In this document: piece by piece, positions 10,424 through 22,819 of the stretch | Position numbering within the stretch: the stretch's first letter is position 1 | How the letters are laid out: every line of letters begins with the position of its first letter | Origin: Carnegiea gigantea | Lineage: Eukaryota; Streptophyta; Magnoliopsida; Caryophyllales; Cactaceae | Direction: 5' to 3' | Assembly (NCBI GenBank): GCA_029747015.1 | Contig: JAKOGI010001173.1 | Location: 62,001-126,000 of the forward strand | Length of the DNA: 64,000 bases | Notes under the pieces: model-generated | Seen by the model: only the letters and a program-made list of their open reading frames with translations | Told to the model about the DNA's origin: nothing | Database searches by the model: none | Translations under genes and position numbers: made by a program

Positions 10424-12691
10424 TGTTAATGAATGTAACACTGCATTTCTAGTTATTATTTGGTAGTGAACCCCTGAGAACTTATATGATCCGTAGATAG
10501 GTGCACACTTGCCATACCGATCGAAGTACCTGACCTGGCGCCGTATGGGTAACAGAAGGGCAATACCCTGTAACTGATAACTGATTGGGTCATTAATTAT
10601 GTGGCAAATCACTGATTAAACTAAGTCATTGATTTACTTACCAAAATGTCATAATTTTGATAAATATGTTTTAATTTCTAAGGATACAGGCAACGAATGT
10701 ACGAGTGATTTTTCATGCAATCCCAATGGATACTATTTATACACAAGAGGGGAAAGAAAGGATAGATTAGGCCCTGATTCTGTTCAAAATTATCATTATA
10801 GGTACATGTAGTCAGCAGATTAACTTATTCTCGTAACTATTAACTTTAATAGAACTTGTTTACTAAGTGGCATTCAAACTGCAATGAATATATACAAGAT
10901 AGGTTAAACTAAGATGATACAAACTATATAAACTATGGAAATTTAGTTTAGATCAAGGTAATGTAATATAATTTAAAGTAAAGTACACCAAGGCAAATAG
11001 TTTAGGTTATAAAGTAAAGGTGTCATAGAAGTAAAGGAGCATAATTGATAACTTACATAGCCAACCTCAATTTGGGACCTAAAATCCCAATATAGGAAGC
11101 TTAAAATGTTCCGCAACACTTTCGTTCACAGTGCGAAACCCAACTACCACAACACTGCTCCTAAATTTAGGGTTAAACAAAAATGTGCACAGTTTCCGCA
11201 TATGCTATGCACTTTTAGCAAATTGGCTATAACTTTTTTCACAGAACCCGGAATAAAGTGATTCAAGAGCTATTTAAAAGGTAACTCATTAGTCTATCGA
11301 TCCACCAAAATTCACAATTTTTCAATGTACCAAACAGTACGCATTTAGTCGTAAAGGGACCCTGTTTGAGGTCTGTTCACAACCCTACTGCCTATGCTCT
11401 CAACCTTTTGCTCACATAATTACCTTTAAAATCACTATTTAAAATCACTAACCCATGATTGGTTCCTTGTCATCACCTTACAAAGCCATGTTACTCAAAC
11501 TTACTCCGTATTCATATTCATCTAATTTTCAGTTCTTCTATTTACGAAAACACTTAAAATACATCCATAATCTCACTTACTTGCATAGATGTACAAAATA
11601 ACCTTTTTTAATCAATTGAAGAAAATTTCCATAATCCTTCCCTTTTTTTGTAAAACTCACCCTAAGGAATTATCCAATTAAATCAAATTTCATTTTCGAT
11701 CCAATTATATAAAATCAACATATTTGAAGATAAAAATAGACTAATCCATGCATGATCACTAAAACCTTAGCTTATCACCAGCTTGTACTTGCACTCAAAC
11801 TCATCTAAAATTAACATAAACATCATGATATCCATTACTAATGCGAAAGATAACAAAATCAAATACAAAACAATCCAAATCCATCACTTCAACTTAAGCT
11901 TGCATGATCATGAACAACCTCAACCCTTGCATTCTTTAAAGCTCAATCAACAATTAAAACATCAAAATAATTCTGATTTCTATTAAGATTACATGATCAA
12001 CTTCAAAGTCAACATAAATAAGACTCAAAACTAAAAATCAATAAGAAGAGTGTTTGGGTTCACTTACTTCAAGCTTGAATAAGTTGGTATAAATGATGTT
12101 TCAAGGGTGGGGGCAGGTACCTGGCTATTTAGGGTGGTGTCTAGTGGTTGTCCGGTGGCCAGAGGGTGGTGGGGCTAGTGGCAGAAGCAGTAGATCAGCA
12201 GCAACCAAGGCTGGCCGTGGGAGGGAGGAGGAGAATGAATGCCTTGATATTTTGTTTTTTTTTTTTTACTTGAATGAAAATGATCTAGAAAATTTACTTG
12301 GCTGAGGTTTTAACTTGTTAAAAGTATCTTTTTGCTAATGGTAATTAGGCGATAATTAGCTCAGCAAATGAAGTAGTAACTTGTTAGGCCAAAAATGGGC
12401 TTAAATCAATTTAGGCCCGGAAAGAAAATTAAACCGTGTGTGATTAAATTTTTGGTTGCTCGAAATTAGAGTTTGTGATGTTATGAAAAGTAATTTGATC
12501 TCTTAAAGCACAAATATTGAGGCCTACTATTGATCTTCTCAAAATTTTATAATAACAAAACCTGAATTGCAAAGTAGGCTCAAAATGCATTTTTCCAAAC
12601 TGGAATGATTAAATGCGATAATAAAATGTGAGGAAATTAATAACATGACGTAATTAAATAAATCAACATGATTTAGGGTCGAGCTATTATA
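10424..12691 (-). repeat. Chromovirus 3' LTR (2268 bp)
   Basis: On the minus strand the LTR starts TATAATAGC (TG mutated to TA; the other copy has TGTAATAGC) and ends CATTAACA. It is next to a polypurine tract at 12692-12708. The right half repeats at 14562-15778. The small + strand ORF at 12093-12305 lies inside the LTR and is not a gene. Confidence 0.82.
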
Positions 12692-12708
12692 ATCTTCCCC
12701 CCATCAAG
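12692..12708 (-). other. Polypurine tract of the chromovirus
   Basis: On the minus strand the sequence reads TCTTGATGGGGGGAAGA directly before the 3' LTR, as expected for plus-strand priming. Confidence 0.8.
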
Positions 12709-14561
12709 AGTTTCCTCCTCGAAACTTATGAACATTGCCATAACATACAAGATTACCTCAAATAGGTGTGGGTACTTGGCTTTCATTCTTCCCCGGTTCT
12801 AAGTGGCTTCTGAGGAGGTATGATTTGATCAAAGCACTTTAACTGAGGGTATCTGCCTATTGCATAGCTACTTAATCCTGTGATCTAGTATTTGTACTAG
12901 ACGTTCTTCATAGACTAGATCCCCAGTGACCTCAATGGGCTCTGTAATGATCGCATAGTCAGGATTTGTGATGTACTTCATGAGTTATGAGACATAAAGC
13001 ATGTTATGTACATGTTCGACTTCCACAGGCAGATCAAGTCGGTAAGCTATGGGATTGAATTTTTCAGTATTTTCATATGCCCAATATATCTGGGGCTTAG
13101 TTTGCCTCGTGCTCCAAACCTCCTTATACCTTTAGTTAGGGAAACTTTCAGAAACACCTTATCACTTACCTGAAACTCCAGATGCCATCTTCATTTGTCA
13201 GCGTAACTCTTCTATCGACTCTGGGCAACCCGAATATGCTCTTAAATCTCCTTCTTGTTTCAGTGGTTTCTTGAATTAGTTATGTGCCCAGAGTCAACGC
13301 CTCATCCAGGTCACTCCAGCATAAAAGGGTTCCACATTTTCTTCCATAAATAGCCTCAAACAGGGCCATTTTAATGGTGGATTGGTAACTATTATTGTAA
13401 GAAAATTCGACAATGATAAGTCATCCTCCCATTTCTATTAAAACTCCAAAACACAAGCCCTCAACATATCCTCTAGAATTTGATTTACTATCTCTATTTT
13501 CCCATCTATTTCAAGATGATAAGAGCTGCTGAAGATTAATTTCATTCCAAAGGCTCTTTGAAGTGCTTGCCAAAAATGGGGTCGAAATTTCTGATCCCTA
13601 TCAGACACTATATCTGAGGGAATCCCATGTGGCCAAAAGTATTTCCTTAACATATAGTTGGGCTAATCTTTCAACTCCTCAAGTCTCTCGAATTGGTAGA
13701 AAAAGGGCTAATTTAGTGTGTCGATCAACAATTACTCAAATGGCATTCTTCTTTGAAGAAAACAAAGGTAATCCCACGACAAAGTCCATTGAGATGGAGT
13801 CACACTTTGAAGCGAGAATTTCTAAAGGTCTTAGTTCGCCCACGGGACATTGATGCTCAGCTTTGACCTTTTGGCAAATTAGACATTTGTCAATGTACTT
13901 TGCAATCTCTTTCTTCATGTTATTCCACAAAAGTATTGCCTCAAGTCTCTGTACATCTTAGTGCTCCTGGATGCACCGAATATCGGGTGTTATGAGCCTT
14001 CTCTAAGATCTTCTTCCTTAGATTCTCATTTTTGGGTACACACAGCAGATTCTGGAATCGTATTATCGTATTGTCTTGTATTACAAAGCCAGGTGACTTA
14101 CCTTTATCAAGATTTTGCTTCATTCTTTAGCGCTCAAACCACTTTCTTAGTTCAATTGCATTTCCTCCATTATATAGGACTGTAAGGTAAGCATTGACAA
14201 CTGAACACTTGCTTGCCCACATAACACTAATTGGATATCTGATAGCTAAAGCTCTCTTAAGAGGTTCAACGATATAATCACTATAGTGTTTAAGCTATGT
14301 TGTGTCTTCCTACTCAGGGTATCTGCCACAATAAGTAATAATCTTTAAGTAACTCTAGCCAATGCCTTTGTCCCAAGTTAAGCTCTTTTTGAGCGATGAT
14401 ATACTTCCAGTTTTGATGGCCAGTAAAGATCTTATATGGTACCCCATATAAATAATGTCTCCAAATTTTTAGTGCGAAAACCACTGCTGCTAACTCTAGG
14501 TCATGGATAGGGTAATTCTTCTCATAAGGCTTGAGCTGTCGGGAGGTATATGTTGTGCAGT
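12709..14561 (-). pseudogene. Chromovirus pol remnant: RNase H, integrase, chromodomain-like tail
   Basis: Read on the minus strand from 14561, the first part is an RNase H segment ([20 protein letters not shown], to about 14290), then a [12 protein letters not shown] end. Next are the integrase zinc-binding region (13941-14123 and 13736-13930; CLICQKVKAEHQCP) and core (13438-13653; SDRDQKFRPHFWQAL), with the catalytic Asp visible. The C-terminal part (12720-13437) has VFLKV..GIRRFG-type and HNM-type motifs and a tail like the chromodomain ends of Tekay/Del elements, all with stops. Each domain is in a different frame. RT and everything 5' of it is deleted, so nothing functional remains. Confidence 0.78.
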
Positions 14562-15778
14562 CTTAGCAAATCGGCTGTAACTTTTTCCACAGAACTCAGA
14601 ATGAAGTGATTTAATAGGCATTTAAATGGAAACCCATTGCTATATCTGTCCATCAACTTACAAAGCCATGTTACTCAAATTTACTCCATAGTCATCTTCA
14701 TCTAATTTTCAATTCTTCTCTTAACAAAAACACTTAAAGCACAAGCACAATCTCACTTACTTGCATAGATGTACAAAATAACCTTTTTTAATGAATTGAA
14801 AAAATTTTCCATAATCCATCCCTTTTCTGAAAAAATCACCCTAAGGCATTATCCAAGTTAAACAACACATCCCAATTTCATTGTCCATCCAATTATATAC
14901 AATCAACATATTTCAAGCTAAAAATAAACTAATCCATACATGATCACTAAAACCATAGCTTATGACCAACTTGTACTTACACTTAAACTCATCCACGATT
15001 AACATAAACATCATGGTATCCATTACTAATGCCAATGACAACAAAATCAAATAAAAAACAATCAAAATCCATCACCTCAACTTAAGCTTGCATGATAACG
15101 AACGACCTCAACCCTTGCATGCTTTCAAGCTTAACCAATAATTAAAATATCAAAGTAATTCTTATTTCTATCAAGACTACGTAATCAACAATCAAAATCA
15201 ACATAAACAAGAATCAAAACTAAAAATCAACAACAAGATTGTTAGGGTCCACTAAATTTAAACTTGAATAAGGAGGTAGAAATGACGTTTGAAGGGTGTG
15301 GGGAGGTGGCTAGCTATTTAGGGTGTCGTCCGGTGGTCGTTCAGTGGCCAAAAGGTGGCAGGGATAGTGGCAAAAGTAGTAGATTAGTAGCAACCAAGAC
15401 TGGCCATGGGGGGTGGAGGAGGAGGAGAGAGAACAACTTGATAATTTTTGATTTTTTTACTTGGATGAAAATGATCTAAAGAATTTACTTAGCTGAGTTT
15501 TTAACTTACTCAAGGTATCGTTTTGCTAATGATAGGCATAATTGACGATAATTAGTTAAGAAAATGAAGTGGTAACTTGTTTGGCCAAAATTGGGCTTAA
15601 ATGAATTTGGCCCGGAAAGAAAATTAAACCACCTTCAATTGAATTTTTCGTTGCGCGAAATCAAATTTTGTGATGTTATAAAAATTAATCTGATCTCTTA
15701 AACCAAACTTAAATGCGGTAAAATTAATAACGTGGCTTAATTAACTAAATAAACTTGATTTAGGTTCGTGCTATTACA
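14562..15778 (-). repeat. Chromovirus 5' LTR, truncated
   Basis: This matches 11215-12691 with several indels. It ends on the + strand at GCTATTACA (TGTAATAGC on the minus strand). The part matching 10424-11214, the priming site and the gag region are missing. Confidence 0.78.
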
Positions 15779-16115
15779 CACACAAGCTGAGGAAAAAGAA
15801 GAGGTGTTGTAGTTTCAGATCCATCACGGACCGTGGCCACCACCATGGACTATCCATGGGCCCTACGTCTCAGAGTTCTCTATTCTTCTTTTTCCTCCAC
15901 GGGCACGGTGATTGAGGCATCCATAGTGAGTCATATATTTGACTTTTGAGGGTCAATTCTTGATAAAAAATGTCTCAAAACCTACAAAAGTCATCAAAGA
16001 GCCATATCAAAGCGTAAAATGCGATTTTGGGGTATAAACTAAGCATAAAACTCATGAATCCCCTAAAAATGCATCAAAATGGCCCTAAAATGGTATGCTG
16101 TATGGGAACTTATCA
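15779..16115 (-). repeat. Reversed Athila-like LTR fragment
   Basis: The + strand ends AACTTATCA at 16115, the reverse of the TGATAAG start of these LTRs. Inside are CACGGACCGTGG and a CATCAAAATGGCCCTAAAATGG stretch typical of the X-type U3. Only the U3 side is present; the left is cut by the chromovirus LTR. Confidence 0.75.
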
Positions 16116-17854
16116 GTCGATGTCTAATTTCCCTTTTTAGACACCAATTTTGACCTTTTAGGAGAGGAATCCTAAATCCCTCCTTTTCTTTTTCTCTCAC
16201 TTTATTTGGGACTCTTGATGGTTTCCGAGCAATGTGTCGCTCTAATGATTTTTTAATATTCCCTCAGCCAAGGGGCCGACCACTTTTTATAGTTTTTGGG
16301 GACGCTATGTGAATCAGATCAGGAAAAGGAGGCCAAGTCCTATTCCTACTAAGCTTAATCCAAACAAACTAACTTAACAAACTAGAACTCTAATTAATTA
16401 ACCAAAATTAATTTAATTATATTCGGAATGGTAATTCTATTGGGGATCTATCTGACTAGCCTAATAAGAGCAGGTCTTAGCAAAGCAGAGAAGAGGAACT
16501 CGAGCAGGTCCTCTCTCTAAAGAACCCGACTAGGTTTTCATCGAGACTGGCCCATTAGGTGAGGTTCCCCTGCAAATTTGTTGTGCTTCTTTTTCTTTTT
16601 TTTATTTATTTTAAGGTTGTCACTCTGCTGGGTCACTATAAACTCAAATCATGGTATTTATTTTGTCATTAGGCATATTTAAAATATGGTGCCATTCTTA
16701 GTCATCTACAATAATGATGGAGGCCTATCCATGAAGCATGACTTGGGCCCTCAAATCAATCAAGGAAATATTAGTGCTAAGGTCCAAGATTTAATCCAAG
16801 CTTTGCTACGGGAAAGTGCATTTATTAACATCTAAGGGACTCACACATACCTTAAAATCAAGTCTAAACCAAGTGGAGGACAAGCAGCCACGTTGCTAAA
16901 TTTTGGTGGTAACTTGGGTGTGTAATTGAATTTGAATCTACTGATGTATTTCTATCCAAGAGAAGCTTTGGGGACCTACCTTCTTACTAACTTACTAGCT
17001 TAAGGATCTAGGGGCATAATCATTAAAAATTTTACTACTTTGGAAGTCAAGTTGGCCATTAGGAGAAGAGATAGAGATTTGCTTACATTCTGATTAGATG
17101 GCCGAAAAGTAACTTATTATTGCAGCCATTTTTCTCTCTCCATGTGCAACTGGATCATTTAGGAGCTAATTATCATGTTCAAGCTTGAGTTTAGCCTTTA
17201 AGCAATTTGCTTAGCGAGACTTCCTGAATGTAATTAGCTAGGACTAAGCATACTTTGCATTCTGATTAGTTTAAGCTAGTTTAATGGTTTGCCAAGTGTT
17301 AAGGAAGCACTCTACCAACTTGGCCGTAAGGTTGGATTTGTATTTATAGGTGCTTGCTAGCGTATTATAATCAGATTATGAGTTTGAATGAGAGAAGTAG
17401 AGCTTTACTCCTTAAACTCATAATACTCAAACGAGTTCATCCTTGCTTAGGCCAGGTAAGGTGGTGATCTAGTGCATCTTAACTCGTAATTTAGTGGTGT
17501 TTCTATATCCAATGTAAGGTTAAGGCCCCTAATTATAGTCCTAGTGGTGATTTTGTATTCAATAGTGGCATTAGTTTCCATCTGTCCCATTTCACCTATG
17601 CAGGGTTCCTTTGAATCCTTTTTCAGTTTTGTGTTTTGTATTAGAATTGCTTATGTTTAGTTTTTAGTGTGAGCGAATCCTTAGTGGAATACGTCATTTT
17701 TGTTATCAGAGCAAAGGTTTCTCCTTGGTGTTGAACTACAGCCCAAATACATTCCTCTACCCCAAACACAATCCACACACGTAACCCTCGGTTTTGATCT
17801 AACATCAGAGAACTTTGGGGTTTGCAAGGATGCTTGGTGTTCATATCAAACCTC
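16116..17854 (+). other. Unassigned AT-rich stretch, possibly an LTR relic
   Basis: I see no supported gene. A TATTTATAG element near 17340 and TGTTATCAGAGC at 17701-17712, one base from the initiator-tRNA-Met priming site, would fit an old LTR ending near 17696. I found no partner LTR, so this is only a possibility. Confidence 0.3.
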
Positions 17855-19123
17855 ATTGGTTGTGTTCACTCTTGCAACCACTTCATGAAAAAAAGGAGCA
17901 TCGTTGGAATGTGATGACTCATGTTAAAAGGACAACATCAAAAAATATTTGCTACGTCCTCCCGCGCTGGGGGCACCTATTTTCGGCAAGCCTCTCATTC
18001 TTTGCATCGTAGCATAATAACGTTCACTTCGGGTATTATGTACCCAAGAAAATCCCGAAGGTAAGGAGATGGCTTTCTATTACCTACGTCAGACATTGGT
18101 TGGGGTTGAATCTAACTACTCTCCAATTGAAAAGATGTACTTAGCTCTTATGTTTGCTGTCAAAAGTTGAGACATTACATGCAGGCTCACACTATGCATG
18201 TTATCTCCAAAGTTGACCAAATTAGGTACATCTTGTCAAGCCCAGTTCTTCATGCATGGCTCATAAAGTGGGCGATTATCTTACAATAGAATGATCTTCT
18301 TTATATGCCATAAAGGGCCGTTAAAGGCCAAGCACTGACGGATTTCTTAGCAAGCCATCCATTTCCTGGTAATTGGGAACCAAATGGTAACCATTCCGGG
18401 GAAAAGGTGCTATTTGTTGATGTCATTCCACTTTGGGAAATGTACTTTAACGGCGTTACATGACATAATGGGGCGGGAGCAGGAGTTTTACTTCTCTCTC
18501 CAGATAAGCACTTTCTTCCATATTCATTTGCCTTATCCCAATTGTGTTCTAATAATGCAGTTGAGTATCAAGCACTCATACTAGGCCTTTAAATGGCAAT
18601 TGAGATGGGGATCACAGATGTTAATTGCTAGGGCTACTTGCAATTGGTTATCAACCAACTTATACAAAAATTTGGAGTGAAAAAAGATGATCTTTTCCCA
18701 TATCATAAGCACGACCTATGACTATTGGATAGGTTGGAAATAGTTAAGTTGGAAAATGTCCTTAGGAGTGCCAACAAGATGTCCAACGAGCTTACAACTA
18801 TGCAACCACTTTGGCATTAGGAGCAGAAGAGAACATTATTGTTCCAGTTTCCGAACAATGTGTCATTACATTGCCTAAAGATGAATGTGAAGAAGACGTC
18901 AAAGTAGTCTCTGTTTCTGAGATAGATAAAGAAGATTGGTGCTAGCCCCTTACTAACTACTTGAAACATGGGAGCTGTCACGTGACGTGAGGCATAAAAC
19001 ATAAATCCAATGGTGAGCGTCATGCTTTCTATATCACAAACTAACACTGTACTGACACTCTTTTCTATCTCTCTGGCTATGGTGTTTGGATGAGGAAGAA
19101 CAAAAATAAGTGAAGGAAGAAGT
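17855..19123 (+). pseudogene. Tat-lineage Ty3/gypsy pol relic with dual RNase H
   Basis: Shifted frames together show the end of RT and a first RNase H (IKKYLLRPPALGAPIFGKPL near 17945; NYSPIEKMYLALMFAVK near 18115), then a linker (KGQALTDFLASHPFP near 18320). The second, archaeal-type RNase H typical of Tat/Ogre elements follows (LFVDVIPLWEMYF near 18415; YQALILGL near 18565; NKMSN near 18775). An integrase-linker remnant (EIDKEDW, about 18920) runs to 19123, where element C begins. There are many stops and frameshifts. RT fingers/palm, gag and the LTRs are not identified. Confidence 0.78.
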
Positions 19124-20405
19124 TGATAAGTCCTTAAAGTGCACTCTATTTCGAGGTCATCTTGCACCATTTTTAGGGAGAATTATGTGTTCTATGCTAT
19201 ATTCCACACTCTTTTTTCTATTTTATGCTCGAGTATGGTTCTTATCTGCTTTTTACAGCTTTTTGTACAATTTTACCCCAGATTTGGCCCCAAAATGAGT
19301 GTATCTTGATCCCCTCACGGACAAACCTTGCTCACTTTGCTCGTGGAAGGAAGAAAGAACCGAAGAATGTCGAGACAAAGCTTAGTATGAACAGTCCACG
19401 GTGAGTCCATAACTGCTAGTCTCTTCATTTTCCTTCATTGTGTGGCTGAGGTTGATCGAGTTCTTCTTTAAATAGAGCCATTTCACAGCAGATTGAAGAG
19501 ACACACAGTAAAAGAGAACTTCTATTCCATAATCTTTTACATTCTATTCCATTTTTTTAGTTTATTTTTAGATTTCTTAGTTACTTTTGAGTTTAAGAGA
19601 AAAAGTTGTGAAGAAGTGCTTGCTGTTTTGGAGCCCATGCAAAGTTGGGAAACCCTTGGAGGATCTCCAATTATGCTAAATTTTCTTTTCTCAAACTTTT
19701 TTTAGTTGTTGTTATTTCAAATATGTCCAGATCCATAAAAACGGGACCCACACTGGGAGGTGTTGTTGTTATTTCAAATATGTGTGACTAGTTTTCTCAA
19801 TCTCGGGATTTTTACAAAGTATTGGCATTAGAATCTCTAATTTTTATTTAATTGTGCTTGTTCTTGATTCGAACTGGTTGAATTCTATCTTGTGTGTGAG
19901 ATTGTTGTGAGTAAATTTTAGTTAAATTTACTTGCTAATTCTAAATAGTTAAATGAAGGAATGAAAGGTGAAACTTGCTGTTTGTCGATAAGATAGGACT
20001 TGACTTAGTAGTAATTGAGAAAGATTTGCTTGTTAAGAGGACCGTTAGCCATTAAAATCCATAACTTATACTAAATAAGGAAATTTGAAAGAATGATAAT
20101 TGGTTAGTTTAGGCAATTCAGTTTATTTCGAAAGAAAAGATTTAATTCTAAATATGATTGCACGCCTTTCTATCTCCCAATATAGATAAGGTGCGTGTTA
20201 TATTCCATTGATCTACATCTTTACTAGGCATGCCAAATCCCTAGATGTCTTAAGTTGATTGAATATTACAATTAGATTATAGCGTTATTTAAACACCCAA
20301 TTGAAATTTGCTTGCTTACCATTTTTATAGGATAAAACTCAATAGACTACGTTTGGTCTCTATGGCAACAATATCTTTTCTAAACTATAATACCTGTGTG
20401 CTTTA
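19124..20405 (+). repeat. 5' LTR of element C
   Basis: Starts TGATAAGTCCTTAAAGTGCAC. The end is eroded: compared with 5750-5776 about 15-17 bases before the priming site, including the usual ATATCA, are missing. A degraded tRNA-Asp-type priming site (TTAGTGCTATTGCGAGAC) follows at about 20411. Confidence 0.75.
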
Positions 20406-20554
20406 AGTTTTTAGTGCTATTGCGAGACCAAATTTGTTGATATTGAATTAGCCCTTAGAAATTGACTATGCATTTTTATCGCTGTTTCTTTTTCTTTATA
20501 TTTTTTATTTATGTTGGTAGTTTTGTTGGTAATTTTGCAGGATTTCTCCATTAT

Positions 20555-22300
20555 ATGCGAAGTCCCTTTCTATTTGAATTTGATATAGAAATCGAAAAGA
20601 CTTTTTCACTCTAAGTGGAAGAAATTAAGGGTGGAAGAGTAAAAACTAAAGGCTCAAGCAGTTTCTTCATTAATGGCAGGAATAAGAGGTGACCAAAGAA
20701 GGACATTTCGGGATTATGTTACCCCGGCAGTCCAAGGCATCTTCTCGAGCATCACTCGGCCAATTATAGAAGTGACAGTTTTGAGCTCAAACCAGCCCTT
20801 ATATCAATGGTCCAGCAATCCCAGTTCGAAGGCACCCAGTTAGAAGATCCAAACTCACACCTCTTGGTCTTTTTAGGGGTGTATGACACGTTAAAGCTTA
20901 ACATAGTTTCTACTGATGCCATCCTCTTCTACTAATTTTCCTTTTCACTTAGGGATAAGGCAAGGGCATGGCTTCACTCATTGCCTCTAGGATGTATCAC
21001 GACATGGGATGAGCTTACAAAAGTTTTTGTTGCTAAGTTCTTTCCTCTGAGTAAGACGGCAAGCCTTTGGAATCAAATCACTACCTTCTCTCAAAAGAAA
21101 GATGAGATGCTCTATGAAGCATGAGAGCGATTCAAGGACCTTTTACGATTATGCCCTTACCATGGTCTTCAAAGGTGGATGATCGTGCAGACATTTTATA
21201 ATAGAGTCACTCAACCATTAAGATCTACTATTGATGTGACAGTAGGAAGTACTCTTACGAACAAAACTGAGGATGAAGCATACAATCTTATAGAAGAGAT
21301 GGCTCTTAACAATTTCCAATGGTCTTCTGAGAGAACCCAACCCAAGAGGGTTGGAGTTAAATCGGAATTACATGGTATTCCTATGCTTTCTTCTAAGGTT
21401 TTTGATATGTCTCAAAAATTAGAGTGCTTGAATGTTAATTCTGTTAGTTCAAGGACCCCTTCCCCGTCATGCGATATATTGGGTCAGTTGATCATTTGAC
21501 TGTGCATTGTCAAGTAGGTGGTGCTTTTACCTAAGATATGAGTGACTAGGTCAACAATGTGGAAGACCAACAAATGATCCTTTCTTTAGCACATATAATC
21601 CCAATTTAAGGAATCACCCTCATTTCTCCTATAGGTCTACTGCCCCACTCGTGCCTTAAACGAATTTTAGACCACACCCCAAATTTAAAGGACCACCATA
21701 TCTATAACAAGCACCTTAAAAATCCAACTTAGATACTATGATGGAGAATATGCTTTCGGCACAACAAAAGCAAGATGAGTACATTAAGTAATTAGCCTCT
21801 AAGTTTGATGTGCTTACTACTCAAAATAATATGTTGAGAGCTCAAATTGCTCAACAAGCTACATCTTCATCTACACCTCTGGGTGCATTTCCTAGTAACA
21901 ACGAACTTAGCCCTAGGGAACAATGTAATGCCATAATGTTAAGACGTGATAAGTAACTTGAGGCACCTAAGCGAGTTGGCCAAAATGAGCATTTACATTA
22001 TGGAAATGATGAGGTTGTTGAGAAAGAAGTATCTACTTCTTCTAATAAGGTTATATGTGATGATACTTCAAATAAGGTTCCTGATGACCCCGAGAAAATC
22101 TCTCCAAAACCCTATGTACCACCTTTACCATTCCCCCAACGAATGGCCAAGGCTAAACTTAGCCAACAATTTGGGAAGTTTCTAGAGGTCCTTAAGAAAC
22201 TGTACATTAACATTCCAGTCCCTGATGCCTTGTCACAAATGCCTTCTTATGTTAAATTTTTGAAGGAGATTTTATCTAATAAAAGAAAACTAGAAGAGCA
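20555..22300 (+). pseudogene. Athila-type gag and linker (element C)
   Basis: The start MRSPFLFEFDIEIEKTF matches the gag start of B and D. Blocks in order are DKARAWLHSLPLGC, TTWDELTKVFVAKFFP, FKDLLRLCPYHGLQRWM, the 106-residue open stretch 21179-21499 (NLIEEMALNNFQWSSE) and a linker with MLSAQQKQDEYIK and PYVPPLPFPQRMAKAK. Stops lie near 20615, 20930, 21122 and 21500, and frame changes occur near 20700. C keeps the block missing from B. It is a capsid gene by homology and non-functional here. Confidence 0.8.
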
Positions 22301-22819
22301 TGAAACAGTGGCATTTACTAAGAATGTAGTGCTGCAATTCAAAATAAGCTCCCTGCTAATCTCAAGGATCTTAGTAGCTTTTCTATCCCTTGTCTGAAAG
22401 GGAATGAGTCAATAGATCATGCCTTATGTGATTTAAGGTCCAGTGTAAGTTTAATGCCCTCCCCTCTTTATAGAAAATTGGACCTAGGAGAAATGAGACC
22501 CACTACAATCTCTTTACAATTGACAGGTCGTTCTGTAAAGTACCCCATATGTATTTTAGAGGAAGTCCCCATTAAAGTAGAAGATTTATATGTACCGATA
22601 GATTTTTTAATCCTTGAGATGGAAGAGGATGCGCGCACCCATATTATTCTTGGGAGGCCATTCTAGGCCATTGCTGGGTGCCATACAGATGTCAAAACTG
22701 GCAAGTTGTCTTTTGATGTGGATGATCAACATGTGGAATTTAACTTCATTAAAGCTTTTAAATTTCCTTCTACCTTTGGTGAGTGTCATCGAATTGATGT
22801 AGTGGATAGTTTGGCATAA
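22301..22819 (+). pseudogene. Athila-type protease (element C)
   Basis: The active-site region reads ALCDLRSSVSLMPSPLY, with Arg where the family has Gly (DLGAS). The second half (EDLYVPIDFLILEMEED, HIILGRPF) follows and ends at a stop at 22665, with the rest in frame to about 22819. The changed catalytic glycine and the stop make it inactive. Confidence 0.75.

Larger units (their letters stand above)
10424..15778 (-). mobile_element. Chromovirus (Tekay/Del-like Ty3/gypsy) remnant
   Basis: On the minus strand two related LTR copies (10424-12691 and 14562-15778) flank a shortened internal region with RNase H, integrase and a chromodomain-like tail. Gag, protease and most of RT are gone. The junction at 14561/14562 joins RNase H directly to the middle of the LTR. 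The outer flanks do not match (GAGTT left, CACAC right), so the target duplication is absent and at least one side has been rearranged. The lineage call rests on integrase phrases (YSVHPGALR, SDRDQKFRPHFWQAL) and the purine tract before the LTR. Confidence 0.8.

Noticed and set aside
12093..12305. Gly/Arg-rich open frame, with a related one at 15264-15479
   Set aside because: Both lie at matching positions inside the two chromovirus LTR copies, on the strand opposite to the element; chance frames in repeated sequence.
10424..12691. Host promoter or gene in the long sequence right of element B
   Set aside because: Its right half repeats at 14562-15778 and it has TG/CA ends and a neighbouring polypurine tract, so it is an LTR.
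17701..17712. Initiator-tRNA-Met-like priming site TGTTATCAGAGC
   Set aside because: No partner LTR or copia gag was found, and the neighbouring pol is Tat-type; kept only as a weak hint in the unassigned region.
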